Below, piece after piece: positions 10,768 through 22,396 of a stretch of 64,000 nucleotides of DNA; the stretch's first letter is position 1, and each line of letters opens with the position of its first letter. A model generated the notes under the pieces. It ran no database searches and was not told where the DNA came from. It saw nothing but the letters and a program-made list of their open reading frames with translations. Source of the stretch: Heterodera schachtii (taxonomy: Eukaryota > Nematoda > Chromadorea > Rhabditida > Heteroderidae); the NCBI GenBank assembly GCA_023374025.1, contig SIJG01000176.1, forward strand, positions 95,611-159,610, written 5' to 3'. The translations under genes and the position numbers were made by a program.

Positions 10768-10855
10768 AATATTAAAAAAAATATTTATTTTTTCAAAATT
10801 AATATTTATTAAGAAAGTAAAAAACAAAAATATTTAAATATATTGGAATCCTTAA
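10768..10855 (+). repeat. Right 88 bp direct repeat flanking the BEL island
   Basis: Same orientation as 5057-5142 and nearly identical to it. It interrupts the pol reading exactly where integrase should begin. Confidence 0.7.
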
Positions 10856-13800
10856 CTTTCTTGTATATAATCTATAAAGAAATTTTCATCAAGTAATTTA
10901 AAAATAAAATGAAGTATTTTTCAATTATACTAAACGATATTTATTAATAAGGCAAAAGAATTTATTCCTTATCCGAATTTAATGATTTTTTTTGATGAAT
11001 TTTATTTTTATGTATTTAAAAAAATAGTGCAAAAATTTTTTTTTATATAACAAATATTCTAGAAGTTTCTTTTACGAAAAGAGATATTTAAATTTCGGAT
11101 CTTTTTTTTTAATTTTGCGTTTTAATTTATTTTTGATTTTTTACAACCTTTATCTGATTCAAATGCCTTCTTTTAGTTTTTATTTTTTTTATGGTCTAAC
11201 AACGCAGAATTATTATTTTTTAAGTTATTAATTTTTTACTGAATATAAACAAAATCCTAATTAAAAAAATAATTCTGAAAAAATCAAATAATCAAATTTA
11301 AATATCATTTAAAATAATTACTTGAATTAAATAACAATTATTAAATCACTATACAAAAATTGAAATTAAACGGATAACCTTTTGAAAACAAAATTTTTTT
11401 TTAATTTTTCAAAATTTTCGCCATTATTTTACAATTTTTTACCTTATGAATTGCTATTTTATTTTATTGAATTAATCTCACTTAATTTTTATATTTTAAT
11501 TTAATATCAAAAATTTTAATATTTGTTGAACAGTCAAATTTAATAATTCATTAATTTCCTTCGTTTTATATCTGTGGCTTTTAATATTTCATTTAAATAT
11601 TCTTTATTACCGTAAACAACCTTTATTCTCTGTTGCAATTTATAAAAATAATTGGTATGTGTTATTTAGAGATATTTAAAATAAAAATCTTTTTTTTTTA
11701 TGAAAATTGTTTTATTCTGTTGAATAAAATAAGAAAATAATTTTTTTTTCATCTGCTATTTTTAATTTCAATATTTAAATCCATTTTTATATTCTGATTC
11801 TAAAAAAATGATCCCTCAAAGACGTTCTCGATTTCGTCGCAGAGTTTTCTGTTTTATTTATGTTATACTCAATTATTATTTTAAATATACATTTGTTTTT
11901 TTATTATTTTTCATGAAAATTTATTAATATTTATATATTTCAAAATTCAAGTATTGAAATGCAAAGAACTTATTAATAGTATTATTTAATTTTTTTATTC
12001 CATTGATTAATTATATCATATTTTTACAATTTTATTTTTTAAATTTTTTTTTAATATTTGTAATTATACTGTGCGTTAATTTTGGGTTTATTCACATATT
12101 AAATTTCTATTGGCATTGATGTCCGCATGACCAGCTTCGTTAATAAATTACTGTTATTAACACATATTTTAATAAGAAAAAACTCGAAACAATTCAATTA
12201 TGTAAATTAAATTAATTATAATTCATTTCTATACAAAATAATCTGACAATCTGTTTATCTAACGAGTATAAAACTTTCACCCAATGAAATGCATATGAAG
12301 TCAATCAACATGTGAATAAATCAGCAAAAGATTTTAAAAATGTCAATTAATAAATATAATTCAAAAAATAATTAAAAATCGAAATATAAAAAATAAATTA
12401 ATAGCTTCAGCTTATTTTTTTTCTGAATTTTTGCATGGAATTGAATTATTTGGCAATTTACAATTTTGAGAATATACTTTTGACGCACTGAGCATTGGGT
12501 CACAATGGGTAGACATAGTCTAATTTTTTTAATAATGTTAGTGAATCAAGTCTCTTTTAGAAGCTTCATTTACCTTAAATATTTAAATTAATTTAATATA
12601 ATTAATTATTAAATTAGATTTCTTGGAAGTTTATGTATTTTTTCTATTTATTGAAGAGTTTTATTGTTATTTTTTATAATTTTATGACAAAGTTTTATTT
12701 TTTTCCTTTTTATAATTATGTATTTTATGCAATTTATTTTTTAATGTCAATATTTAAAATGGATTTAGTTGATTTCAAAATATAAAACAATCAAATTATT
12801 AAATAAAAATTAATATAAATCTGGCATTCATAATTTATGTCAATATTTTTGAAAATGTTGATTGTAAAAAAAAGTAAAATTCAAATAAACATAGCTAAAA
12901 AAATTTTATTAAAATTCTTCAAAAATTTATATTAAGAAATGAAATTAATAATGAGAAATTTAATTAATTCAATATTTTATTTTATTTGTAATAAATTCAA
13001 TTTATATTGAAAGTAAATAAATAATTTTAAATTTTAATAAAATATTTTTTCTATAATAATTTAAATACATTCTATTTATTTCCTCGGAAAAATTTTATTA
13101 TTTTTTATTATTTTACAATTTTATTTTATATATTTCATAATTTGTAAAATTGTATATTTTTATGTAAGATTCTTTTTCAGTAATTATTTTATTAACAATA
13201 ATGCAATTAAAAAAATAATTTAAAAAGGTTATTTTCAATAGTAATTATTATTGTGTCGGATCCATTCTGGTTTAATACTTTTTTCTATTTTAATTTTATT
13301 TTTTTTGCATTAATAAGTTTATGTTTATTTATAAGCCATATTATATGTTAAGTAAATTGATCGTTTGATTTTAAAATAATTAATTAAAAATAAGCTATCG
13401 TTTATTCATGTAATATTATTTTCACGTTTTATAATATGCACAAATCACTTTTTTGTAATTGTTTATTTTAATTATAACATAAACAGATTAAAGCATACAA
13501 TATTTTTTTTGTACGCAATTCGTTTGGCACACTAATTTTGTGACAAATTAATATGAATTAATTTTTTATTTTATAGTTATTTAAAGTTTTGAAATAAAAC
13601 CTTTTGAAATTTTATCATTTTTAATTTACCTTAAATTTGAGACGCGTAAATGACGCAAAAGATAAAAAAAACAATAATGTAAGAATAAAATATAACAAAT
13701 ATTGAATTTTGAATTTTATCTCTTTATAATTTGTAATTACGATTTATTTCAATTGCCTTTTTGTATTTGTTTAATTAATAAGATTTTTATTTCTTTGATT

Positions 13801-14104
13801 TTAAATTAATTCCATCAGTCGAGTTCATATTTATTAAATTAATAACTGCTTTCTTTTTTTTCTTAAGCTTGGTCTGTTTTTATAAATGACCTCACATTTG
13901 AAATGAATAATTCAAACAAAAATGTTTCGCAAAATTATTTTTAATTAACTATAAAATTATTTAGGAATTAAAAATAATAAATTCACTTAAATTTGTTATA
14001 TTTAAATTAGATTTATTACAATATTCTTTTGAAAACTCTTGATATTTGGGTGTGGAATTTGAGTCACGAATGAAATAGTTGGTATTTCAATTATTGAACT
14101 TATT
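10856..14104. other. AT-rich stretch, no convincing gene
   Basis: Mostly A/T runs. Small GC-richer islets include 11808-11860, where a plus-strand MIPQRRSRFRRR reading sits opposite an equally open minus reading. Another is 12110-12150. A third is a 28-codon frame at 12505-12591 (MGRHSLIFLIMLVNQ), whose N-terminus resembles a signal peptide. None has supporting structure. Confidence 0.5.
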
Positions 14105-14473
14105 TTGTTTTTTAACATTTATATTTTAGAAACTGAAAAAATAGACATTCTTTTAATTACCGAGACTTGGACCAAAGACGGGGAAGAAATCAATTTTTGC
14201 CCTTGGGTAAAAGATAATTACAATTATATTTTTTCATCAAGGAAATCAAAAACTTGTGGAGGCGGTTGTGGTATTCTGATTAGAAAATAAATTGGATTTT
14301 TTACTAAATTTTCGGATTCAAAATTTAATTCTGAAATTTTAGTTATTCAACTTCAAAATTTACAGTGCATCAGATTTGTATTGGTGTATAGACCACTCAA
14401 AACAATACTTAAGCAAACAGAAAATTTGTTCAAATTTTTGCAAAAATTTTTTCATGAAAATACCTTAATTTAA
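14105..14473 (+). pseudogene. LINE endonuclease (EEP domain) relic
   Basis: The frame contains EKIDILLITETWTKDGEEIN, then YIFSSRKSKTCGGGCGILI, a TAA at 14288-14290, and in the same frame EILVIQLQ and IRFVLVYRPLK. ...ETW followed by R...GGG.GILI and ...VYRP is the order of motifs in the apurinic-like endonuclease (exonuclease-endonuclease-phosphatase) of non-LTR retrotransposons; the Glu of ETW is a metal ligand. The upstream Asn motif and the downstream catalytic His/Asp and reverse transcriptase are absent. The relic ends at TAA 14471-14473. It is heavily AT-enriched, consistent with age. Confidence 0.7.
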
Positions 14474-15289
14474 ATTAACTTTTTTTAGTAAAGTTGAAAA
14501 TTAATAAAAAGAAAATTGAAATAAGAAGGCTAAACTGTAATTTTCTTATTTTTTCAAATTAAATTTTTATAAAGAATTTTTGAAAAAAAGAAGTTTGCCA
14601 AACCACTTTGAACTTCTGTACTAAAATTGAAAATTCAAAAAGGTATTATATTGTATTTGATTTTAAAATAAATTGAAAAATTAGAAACTTTTGAATTTAT
14701 GAAGCTTTACATCTTATTATAATGTATTTTATAATTCATACGATAATCTCTTGAATGGTAAGATTTGTTATGAATTTCGAAAATTATTTTAATAATGAGC
14801 ATGATTCTTTAAATGCAATTTGACATCATAATTATTGTATTTTAATAGAAAAAAACTAAATTTTTTGAACTTTTTTTTTATGTGTATCCTCTTTAATAAT
14901 TCTCTGCATTGAAATAGTGGCAACCCTAAATAAAATGATGAAAAATTAAGATAAATTCGAGAAAAAAATATAAAAAAATAATTAAAAATCTAAGATTAAT
15001 GTCTATTTTTTTGAAATAAAGTTTTGCAGTGCAGAATCTAATATATTTCAAAATTTATCCTTTTTGAATTGTTCTTCTCTACCCTTTACCGCGCGCAAAA
15101 ATCCCGACGCCCGAATTGGTATTTTTTAAATATTTCATTAAATGATTATGGCATATTTTAACTTTTAAACTTTAAAAAAAAAGTATAATTTATGGAACTT
15201 CTTCAATTGAGAAAAAATAATAAAATTGCGGATTATTTCTAGACTAATATTAGTAAATTCATTTTTAAATGCTCATGTTACTGTATTTA
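14474..15289. other. AT-rich stretch with one small GC patch
   Basis: Nothing gene-like. A GC patch at 15088-15120 (CCGCGCGC...CCCGACGCCCGAATTGG) has open frames on both strands and is probably a transposon end fragment. Confidence 0.5.
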
Positions 15290-15940
15290 TTTGGGTACCC
15301 GACATTTGGGGATCCGGCACTTAGGGAACCCGACATTTTGGGACCCGACTTTTAGGGACACGCATTTGGAGACCGAAAGTCATTTGGGGACCCGACATTT
15401 GGGGATTTTAATAAAACAAAAAAGATATTGAAAAATTTAATTTTATGTCAAAATTAGACCAATTTACTCGAAAGATAAAATTCAAAATTCTGCTACCTCC
15501 TTGCGGTGAGTTCGAAAACAGAGTTAATTTTTAAAATATTTATTTAGTTTTTCTTGCATTGAATTAACTCTGGCTAAAGCAGACGTAATTTTGTCTAATT
15601 TTGGGCTTAAAACTAAATTTTTAAGTAATCCCCAAATGTCGGGTCCCTAAATGTCGGGTCCCCAAATCTCGGGTTCCCGAACTGTCGGGTCCCCAAAAGT
15701 CGGGTCCCCAAATGTCGGGATCTTCAAGTGTCAGGTTCCTAAGTGTCGGGTCCCCAAAAGTCGGGTCCCCAAATGTCGGAATTCCCAAGTGTCGGGTTCC
15801 CTAAGTGTCGGGTCCCTAAATGTCAGGTTCCCTAAGCGTCGGATCCCCAAACGACGTTCAATCCCTAAATGTCGGGATCCTCAAATGTCGGAATCCCCAT
15901 GTTGCAAATCCCCAAAAGTCGCACCACGAATTTATTTACC
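15290..15940. mobile_element. Long-TIR element of the CCCGACATTTGGGG family, copy 2
   Basis: The left end (15293-15410) carries five or six CCCGACATTTGGGG-like words. The right end (15615-15940) carries about fifteen in the opposite orientation and finishes GTTGCAAATCCCCAAAAGTCGCACCACG, the exact complement of the left end of copy 1. The subterminal TTGCATTGAATTAACTCTGG / TAAAGCAGACGTAA block is shared with copy 1. The right array has expanded here. The interior is AT-rich and carries no protein-like frame. A run of 13 C (15939-15951) directly follows the right end. Confidence 0.7.
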
Positions 15941-18900
15941 CCCCCCCCCCCGCCCCACGTAGGTTATTCGTTTTGGGCTTTTTCTTTGTTCATGTGTTTT
16001 AACTTTGTTTTATATGCAATCTTTAGTTTAGTTTATTTGCATTTACTTTTTTTTGTTCGTCATTAATTGACCATTAAAATAATTTTATTAATTATTTGTT
16101 GATATTATAATATACAATTATGGCTTTTTTTTGTCGGTCTTAAAATTAATTTTAATATTCTTTTTCAAATCGCTTCTGTGCTAATCTAAGAGTTATGTTC
16201 AACTTTTTAATTTATTATTTTGATTTATTATTTAGGTTTTAATTATTTCACTTTATTCTCTTGATGATTGATTGCATTAGAAGCAGGTTTTGATTCGAGT
16301 TTTAAAATAAATATATTTATAAAAAAATTTGAATTGATTTGTATTTTTTCATTTTGTTAAAAATTTTTTTAATTATATAATATAATTTCGAAGCTAAAAT
16401 TGCCCATATATTATTGAAAAGACATAAGTGCTTAAATAGATTAATATTTTTAATAATTTGAATACTTATTATTTATTTTTTTCATTGTTTTTTTCATTTT
16501 TTTCATATTATTAAGTATTCATAACTATTTTCAAAAATAATTTTTTGTGGATTTGTGTAAAATTAAAATTAACTTTTATTTTTTGCTATATCCCAAACTT
16601 ATGCAATAAATTAAAAAAATATATATAAGAATTTCTCTCTTTAAAAAAGAAATATAAACGATCTCTTTTTTTTCTTTTGAAAAATTTAAAAATAAAATTG
16701 CAAAACAGAAATGAATTTTTTGGATGAATGGTTTTAAAGCAATTATCTCTTTATATTATATTCTTTATCGTATAAAATGACTATTTTTTATGTTTTTATT
16801 TTGAATTATCATCTCTTTTCTCGAATAATTTTTAGTTTTTCACTGTAAATATTGAATTTATGTAAATTATGATTTTACTTTTGAATGTAATTATAACGGT
16901 TTATTTAAATTAATTTATTATTTTTTATTTTGAATATTTAAGTGTTTCTCTAGAATATTATAATCTTGTGTGCGCCTTCATTTATGACGATACAATTAGA
17001 GTAGCTGTTGTACGAAAATTTGATTTTTTAATTTTCTTTTATTTCAAATTTTGTGATTTTATTGCAATAAAAAAACTTTAAATTACGGTTTCGGTCTTTT
17101 ATGAATTATTTATGTCTTTTATATTATTTTGTAATTTTGATTATGATATTTAAATCAAGCACCGAATAAATTTCGCATTGTGTATAAGTCATTTTGTGAA
17201 AAAATTTTTAATATAAAAGTTACTAAATATTATAAGAAAATTTTTAATGTGTAAAATATATTTTTAGGTCTTGATTTGTTATGCATTCTTTAGTTTTTTT
17301 TATGGCAATCGATATTGATTAAAAAATAAATTTGTTGAACAAATTGATAAATTTATTTTTATTTTTTGATTTATTGAATTATTATTATTATTTTATGAAA
17401 CTATTTGATTTAAAATATTCATATTTGCCAGATCATTTTAAAAAGAAAAAAGAAAAAAGAAAATCCGTGTGCTTTTAATATCTAACAATGCTAAATATAC
17501 GGTTACCCAAATTTTTTAAATTCAATTTTAAATAATAATAATTATGTTTTTTTAAATTTTAATATATGTTGATTGACTGCCGCCAATGTTCGCCATTAAT
17601 GATATGTCTGATCAAAGAGTTCCTTAATTCTAAGTAAATTAAATTATTATTAATTCTCAATAAAAGTTTACTCTATTAACTTTGACTTTTTAATCTTTAA
17701 AAGTAGCTATTTCCAATTTATTATTTAATTTTTACATAATTTATTTTTAAAATAAGGTTTTTTTTTTTATTTTGACAGTATATAACAATCTAAATTAAGT
17801 ATAGAAACTAACTTTACATATAATATTTTCATTCTTGGGCTGAACTAGTTTTACTGCAGCTGATGTTGCCTGACATTTTTGTTTTTCGCCTTTCATTCAA
17901 ACCATTCAGTTCAATCATATTAAAGGTTTTAATTTTAACTTACCTATTATTTTGTAAATATTAAATTGTTTTGAACAATCTTGTCATTTTTTTGTTTAAA
18001 ATATACAATTAAACATGATTTTTAAAATATGCTTTTATTTTAACAAATTTTTTATTTTGGTCTAATAATATCAAAGCGGCATATTTTAAAATCGTTAATT
18101 TTTCAACTTAAATTTATTTAAATGTAGTTTAATTTTTTGGAAGAATTAAATAGCATTATTGTAAGCATATTTTTCTCGTACCGACCATGGAAATTTTGCT
18201 CAGCATTTGTGGCGTCACGTCATTTTTTACAATTTTTTTAATATTTTTTTGTTTTTGCTTTTATCTAAATAATTTCACAATAAGTTTTTTTAATGCTTGC
18301 ATTTAGAAATTTTCATATTACTAAAGTTTAAATGTTATGCATTTTTATTTATTTCTCAAAAGAATATTGTGTGTTGGAGTTTTATTATTTATTAAGTAAA
18401 AATATCTAGAAATTATCTTTAGGCTTTTCATTATATAATTGATGGAATTTATTAAAACATTCTTTGTTTTTTAATTAGTATTTTTTGGTTTCAGGTTTAA
18501 AACCTTCAAAACTTTATTTATTTTATCTCATAAATTTAAATTAATAAAATTCGTATACCCTAAATATTTTTTAATTTTATATTATTCTGGTTTTACAATT
18601 TATAATAATTTTTTAATATTTATTGTAATGAATATTGTTATTCTCAGAGTTGCAATTTCATACTATAATTACTGTTTCATCTTTGCCTTATTAATTTTGA
18701 AGGCGTGGATTATTTCAACATATTTTACTTTTTTTTTAAATTATCTCTTGTTCTTAATTTGGAGTGAGCAGCAGTTCTTCAATCTCACAAAAATATTATA
18801 AATTTATAAATTTGGTATCACTGGATCGTGGTGAGCCGAAGCGACAAAAATATGGATGCGAGGATAAGATCGAGAAGTGTCCAATTCAGTCCCATAAAGT

Positions 18901-19024
18901 ATTTCAATTATTTTAATTATTAATTAATAGGGAAATTGAGAAAGTATTTTGAGACTTTGATTTTATGAACAAAATTTTAAGCCAATCAATTCATTTAAAT
19001 TTGAAATAAAAAAATAATTGTGAG
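15941..19024. other. AT-rich stretch with isolated exon-like islets
   Basis: No complete gene. Islets with better codon use: 16955-17020 plus strand (after a GTTTCTCTAG acceptor-like site, VCAFIYDDTIRVAVVRKF); 17566-17633 plus strand (ATG then DCRQCSPLMICLIKEF, ending AA|GTAAAT); and 17829-17918 minus strand (entered separately). 18828-18900 shares the word AGCCGAAG(C/T)GACAA with 51923-51940, so it is a dispersed repeat end. Confidence 0.4.
17829..17918 (-). CDS. Very short coding-like frame (hypothetical exon)
   Basis: 29 codons from ATG (17916-17918) to TGA (17829-17831): MIELNGLNERRKTKMSGNIS and onwards, ending SSAQE. Composition and codon use differ sharply from the flanking poly-A/T. 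A GTAAGT lies just upstream on the same strand, so splicing is possible. The plus strand of the same interval is also open. No family is recognised. Confidence 0.2.
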   Translation of the reverse strand: MIELNGLNERRKTKMSGNISCSKTSSAQE

Positions 19025-19417
19025 TTATATAAAGAGTGAAGTGATAAAAATATGGAATAAGTCGTTTTTGTTGGACAGATGTTCAGGCTGAATAATAACT
19101 TCAAAATGATCCATTTGATTATAAATGAAAATAGATGGTGCTTCGCGATCTTGGATCGGATTCAAAAGCTAAAATGATAATTAACGCCTTAAAGAAAAAA
19201 TGATAAATAATCTTACACTTTTTTGCATTTGTGGTGTAAATATTTGCCAAATGTGGTCTGGGTTATCTGTGGGTTTATAAGATATCACATTTATTTTAAA
19301 CATCTTTGCTGCAATATACATATCGGTCTCGCTCATCCATTTATCATTTTTTGTTGCGCTTCTAGCCGACACTTTTTTAATTTCTACATATTTTTGGGCA
19401 TCTTCTACCCGATTTTC
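19025..19417 (-). CDS. Two probable exons of an OTU-like cysteine protease domain
   Basis: Exon-like part one (19417 to 19217) reads DAQKYVEIKK, NDKWMSETDMYIAAKMFKIN, VISYKPTD and HIWQIFTPQ. A 48-base interval (19216 to 19169) starts GTAAGA, ends TTTTAG and contains the only in-frame stop. Part two (19168 to 19025) continues in phase: APSIFIYNQMDHFEVIIQPE, then a stop at 19025-19027. A Trp-x-x-Glu helix, Ile-x-x-Tyr strand, Trp...Pro turn and final IYN...HFE is the order in the C-terminal half of OTU deubiquitinase-type domains; the His of HFE would be catalytic. The N-terminal Cys motif is not found upstream, so the gene is partial, or the fragment belongs to an element that carried an OTU domain. 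Confidence 0.5.
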
Positions 19418-21768
19418 TTAAACGGCGAAAAATACAATTTTTTTTAATTAAAGCTATGCACTTTACTGTAATAGAAAAAATCAAAACTTATTGCCCAAAA
19501 GCATAATTAGTACAAGGAAATTTTTTCCTTACCAATTCATCATAATTAAATCAAAAACATTTAATTGTAAATAAATTAAATGACGAAAAAATTACATATT
19601 AAAATTATTAAAAATTTTTCGAAAATTAGTATAGGGGAGTAAATTAATAAAAATTTATTATTTATCAATAATTTTAATTTTATTTAAAATAATTCATTTC
19701 ATATTAGAATTACATAACTAAAACTTGAAATATCAAACGAATTTAAAAAAAAAGTGAATTGAATGATGTTGTTCATCTGGAATTAAACCTGTTTTTTTGT
19801 ATATGAAATAAAAGAAGAATCAATTATTAATTTATTTGCAAGTAATTAAAATTAAACCACAAATAATAAACATAAATTATTTTACATTAATAATAAACAG
19901 TTTAAAAAATTAAAAAACATACATAAAATCAAAATTCCAAAATATAATTTATAGTATAATTTTTGTTATTTGTGCATTTGAGGAACACAAAGTATGATTA
20001 ATGTAAAATTCTAATTTTCTTTTATACATAATTTTACTATCAATAAAAATTAACATTTAATAAAATCCAATTGATTATGCTTTAATTTTAAATTTGAAAA
20101 TTAATTTTTTCATAAATTGCAAAATGGAGCTTATGATTTTGAATTTTAAATACCATATTGTAAATAAAATGTGTGTGAAATATTGGTTAGTTTTTCAAAT
20201 TTACTCATTTTAATAATATTATTAAAAAATTAAAGAATTGCCAATTTTATTTCGAAAACAAATATTTCCGATGTTTGAATAAAATTTTTAATTTAAAGTC
20301 AGAAAGTCAAAAGGAAAGTTTTGAAAAGATTTTTTAAAAATGACAAAATTGTTAAGAAAATTAAAATAATTAAAATAAACATTTTAAAAGTGATTAAAAA
20401 TATTATGCAAAAAAAATTTACAAAAACATTTTGGAGTTTCGAAAATGAAAAAAAGTTAGTGAGAGAGCCAATGTAAGTGAATGAAAAAAAGCTATAATTA
20501 AATCTGATACCAAATTTCACCAAATTCGGGCATTAATCCAATTCAAACTAAGGACCGAAATTTTTTAGATTTGGTTAAAATAATTTATTGTTATAATTAT
20601 GAAATTATAAAATAACGAATATTTAAAAAAAGTTAATCACGGTGAATTGCAAGGAATTATTTACATCTTGTTTCATTTTGTGGCTTCTTTTGTTTTGTAT
20701 ATTATTTTGAGTTTCCTTTTAAATTTAATAAGGAAATATTATACATTTTTATTTATTTCTCTATAAAACTAATTGATTGTATTGCTTCCGAATTTTATTA
20801 TTTTAAAATTATATTTTTAGGAATTAACTGGCTAATATTTACAATTCTTTTCCATGAATTTTTATATTTTTTTATTACGTTTATTTGCCTAACTATGCAA
20901 CAGATAAACAGTCATTTTTAAATATATTGTTGAAACGTATTTTTGCCTAAATTTCCTTAAAAAAATGCCATATTACCAAACTAAATTTTTTCAAACATTT
21001 ACTTTTTTTAAATAATTAATAAAAACAATTAATTTTTAATACTTTTTTTCGTTAAAATATTGAAATATGCTAATAAAAGATAATTATCATTGAAAATATA
21101 ACCAGGAAAATAATCCTGTTCAAAATAATAATTTAAAATATAATTATAAAGAACTTAATAAAAACGATATTTCAATTTTGTTTTCCATCAATTATACGAA
21201 ATAAAAAACAAAATACAAAAAATAAAAAGGAAGAAGAAAATCAAGAAATTCATTTCAAAGTGACAAAATTTTAAAAAAGTTCTACTATTGAACAGTAAAA
21301 ACAATTATATAAATTAAAAATGAATTAATATAAAAATACGCACTGTCTTAATAAATTATTAATTTAATTTAAAATTAAAAATAATAATTGAAAAAGTTTT
21401 ATAAAAGTTGAAAAAATATGAAGATTGTATAGATATTAGAAACTATAGGAATATGCATTAAAGTAAACATTAAATATTTATAAAAGATTTTAGATTTCTT
21501 TAATTTTAAAAAGAAAAATGATCATAAAAACATTAAAATTATTATTATTCATCATTAATTATATTTTAAGTATAATTTTGTAAACGGAAATACAACGGGA
21601 ATTTCTTTTAGAATTCCCAATAATTCAAAAATCTTTAGTGTGCTAAAAAAAATAAAAGAATATAAATAATTTTATATTAAAGGTAACAAAAAATGATAGG
21701 GGATTCAATTTCTATGTGCTTTTGAAATTTTTATTTGTACTTTTTATTTTCATTGCTGTTGTGACTGA
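19418..21768. other. AT-rich stretch, no gene seen
   Basis: Low-complexity A/T sequence with short lysine/asparagine or phenylalanine/leucine frames only. I searched it for the missing OTU Cys exon on the minus strand and found no DGNC-like motif. Confidence 0.6.
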
Positions 21769-22059
21769 GCCGTAGACCATTTAGTCAAATGGACCTATCG
21801 AGTTTTTGCACCATCACTCGGCCGAGCAGTACACCGACACGCCAACCAACTCCGTCGTCGTTTTCCCGTCGAATTGAATTTTGAATCTGATCAGACCATA
21901 AATCCCACAAATCCGGGTCAATCACCATTAAGGCACGCCAATGCCAAGCCTCAACAAGACGCGCAAAAGGAAATCCGTCGATCATCGAGAACCAAACGCG
22001 CACCGCAAATTTTGGACATGGACCCATCTAAAGCCAAATACGGCTTAATTAGGGCTTGA
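21769..22059 (+). pseudogene. pol: Integrase C-terminal tail of an LTR retroelement (Ty3/Gypsy-like)
   Basis: A clearly GC-richer open frame, beginning after a TGA and ending at TGA 22057-22059. It reads KWTYRVFAPSLGRAVHRHAN, QLRRRF, a Pro/Asn/Gln-rich linker, EIRRSSRTKRAPQILD and KYGLIRA. The G-R-x-V-x-R-H-x-N-Q-L-R pattern is the end of the C-terminal integrase module of Ty3/Gypsy elements, where a basic tail follows. The catalytic core and everything upstream are missing; the border with AT-rich DNA is near 21760. A polypurine tract and LTR follow directly, so this is the 3' end of one element. Confidence 0.7.
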
Positions 22060-22088
22060 CATTTCGACTCCAAGAAGGAAGTCAGCTT

Positions 22089-22099
22089 AAGAAGGGAGG
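22089..22099 (+). promoter_or_regulatory. Polypurine tract of the LTR element
   Basis: AAGAAGGGAGG lies immediately before the TGTTAGG that begins the LTR, 30 bases after the pol stop. This is the expected primer site for plus-strand DNA synthesis. Confidence 0.7.
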
Positions 22100-22396
22100 T
22101 GTTAGGTGTGACCAAAGAACACCATGTTTGTTCTCTCACTTAGCATGCATATCTTTTATTCTCTATTCTCTCACTTTATGCACTCTCTTCTTATTGTTAA
22201 TCAATTCCTTCTCTGCCCCATTTTTGACTGTTATTTAATCCATGTCCTTTCCCTTCTCTTGGCATTCGTCTATTCATTTCACTATTATTGTGCATTTCTC
22301 CTCCGACCATTTTCTGCTGTTTTCTCCAAAAAATATTTGCAAATTGACCGACCACAATTTATTCAATTTATTTTTATTTGTTGTAAATACACAACA
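22100..22396 (+). mobile_element. 3' LTR of the Ty3/Gypsy-like element
   Basis: Starts TGTTAGGTGTGACC right after the polypurine tract. The best matching end is ...TACACAACA at 22396, giving TGTT...AACA termini and about 297 bp. The interior is T/C-rich (CTCTCACTT, CTTTCCCTTCTC). No partner 5' LTR is present in the window, so the left part of the element has been lost. The long plus-strand frame across it (22124-22495) is not protein-like. Confidence 0.6.

Noticed and set aside
5290..10770. GC-rich island as bacterial contamination or horizontal gene cluster
   Set aside because: The coding content is a eukaryotic BEL/Pao retrotransposon; no bacterial gene is present.
5057..10855. The 86-88 bp repeats as LTRs of the BEL/Pao element
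   Set aside because: They are too short, lack TG...CA ends, have no primer-binding site or polypurine tract beside them, and cut into pol before integrase.
15651..16066. Open frames encoding GSPNVG/SGPQ-type repeats, also at 2856-3279
   Set aside because: They are direct translations of the CCCCAAATGTCGGGT word in the TIR arrays.
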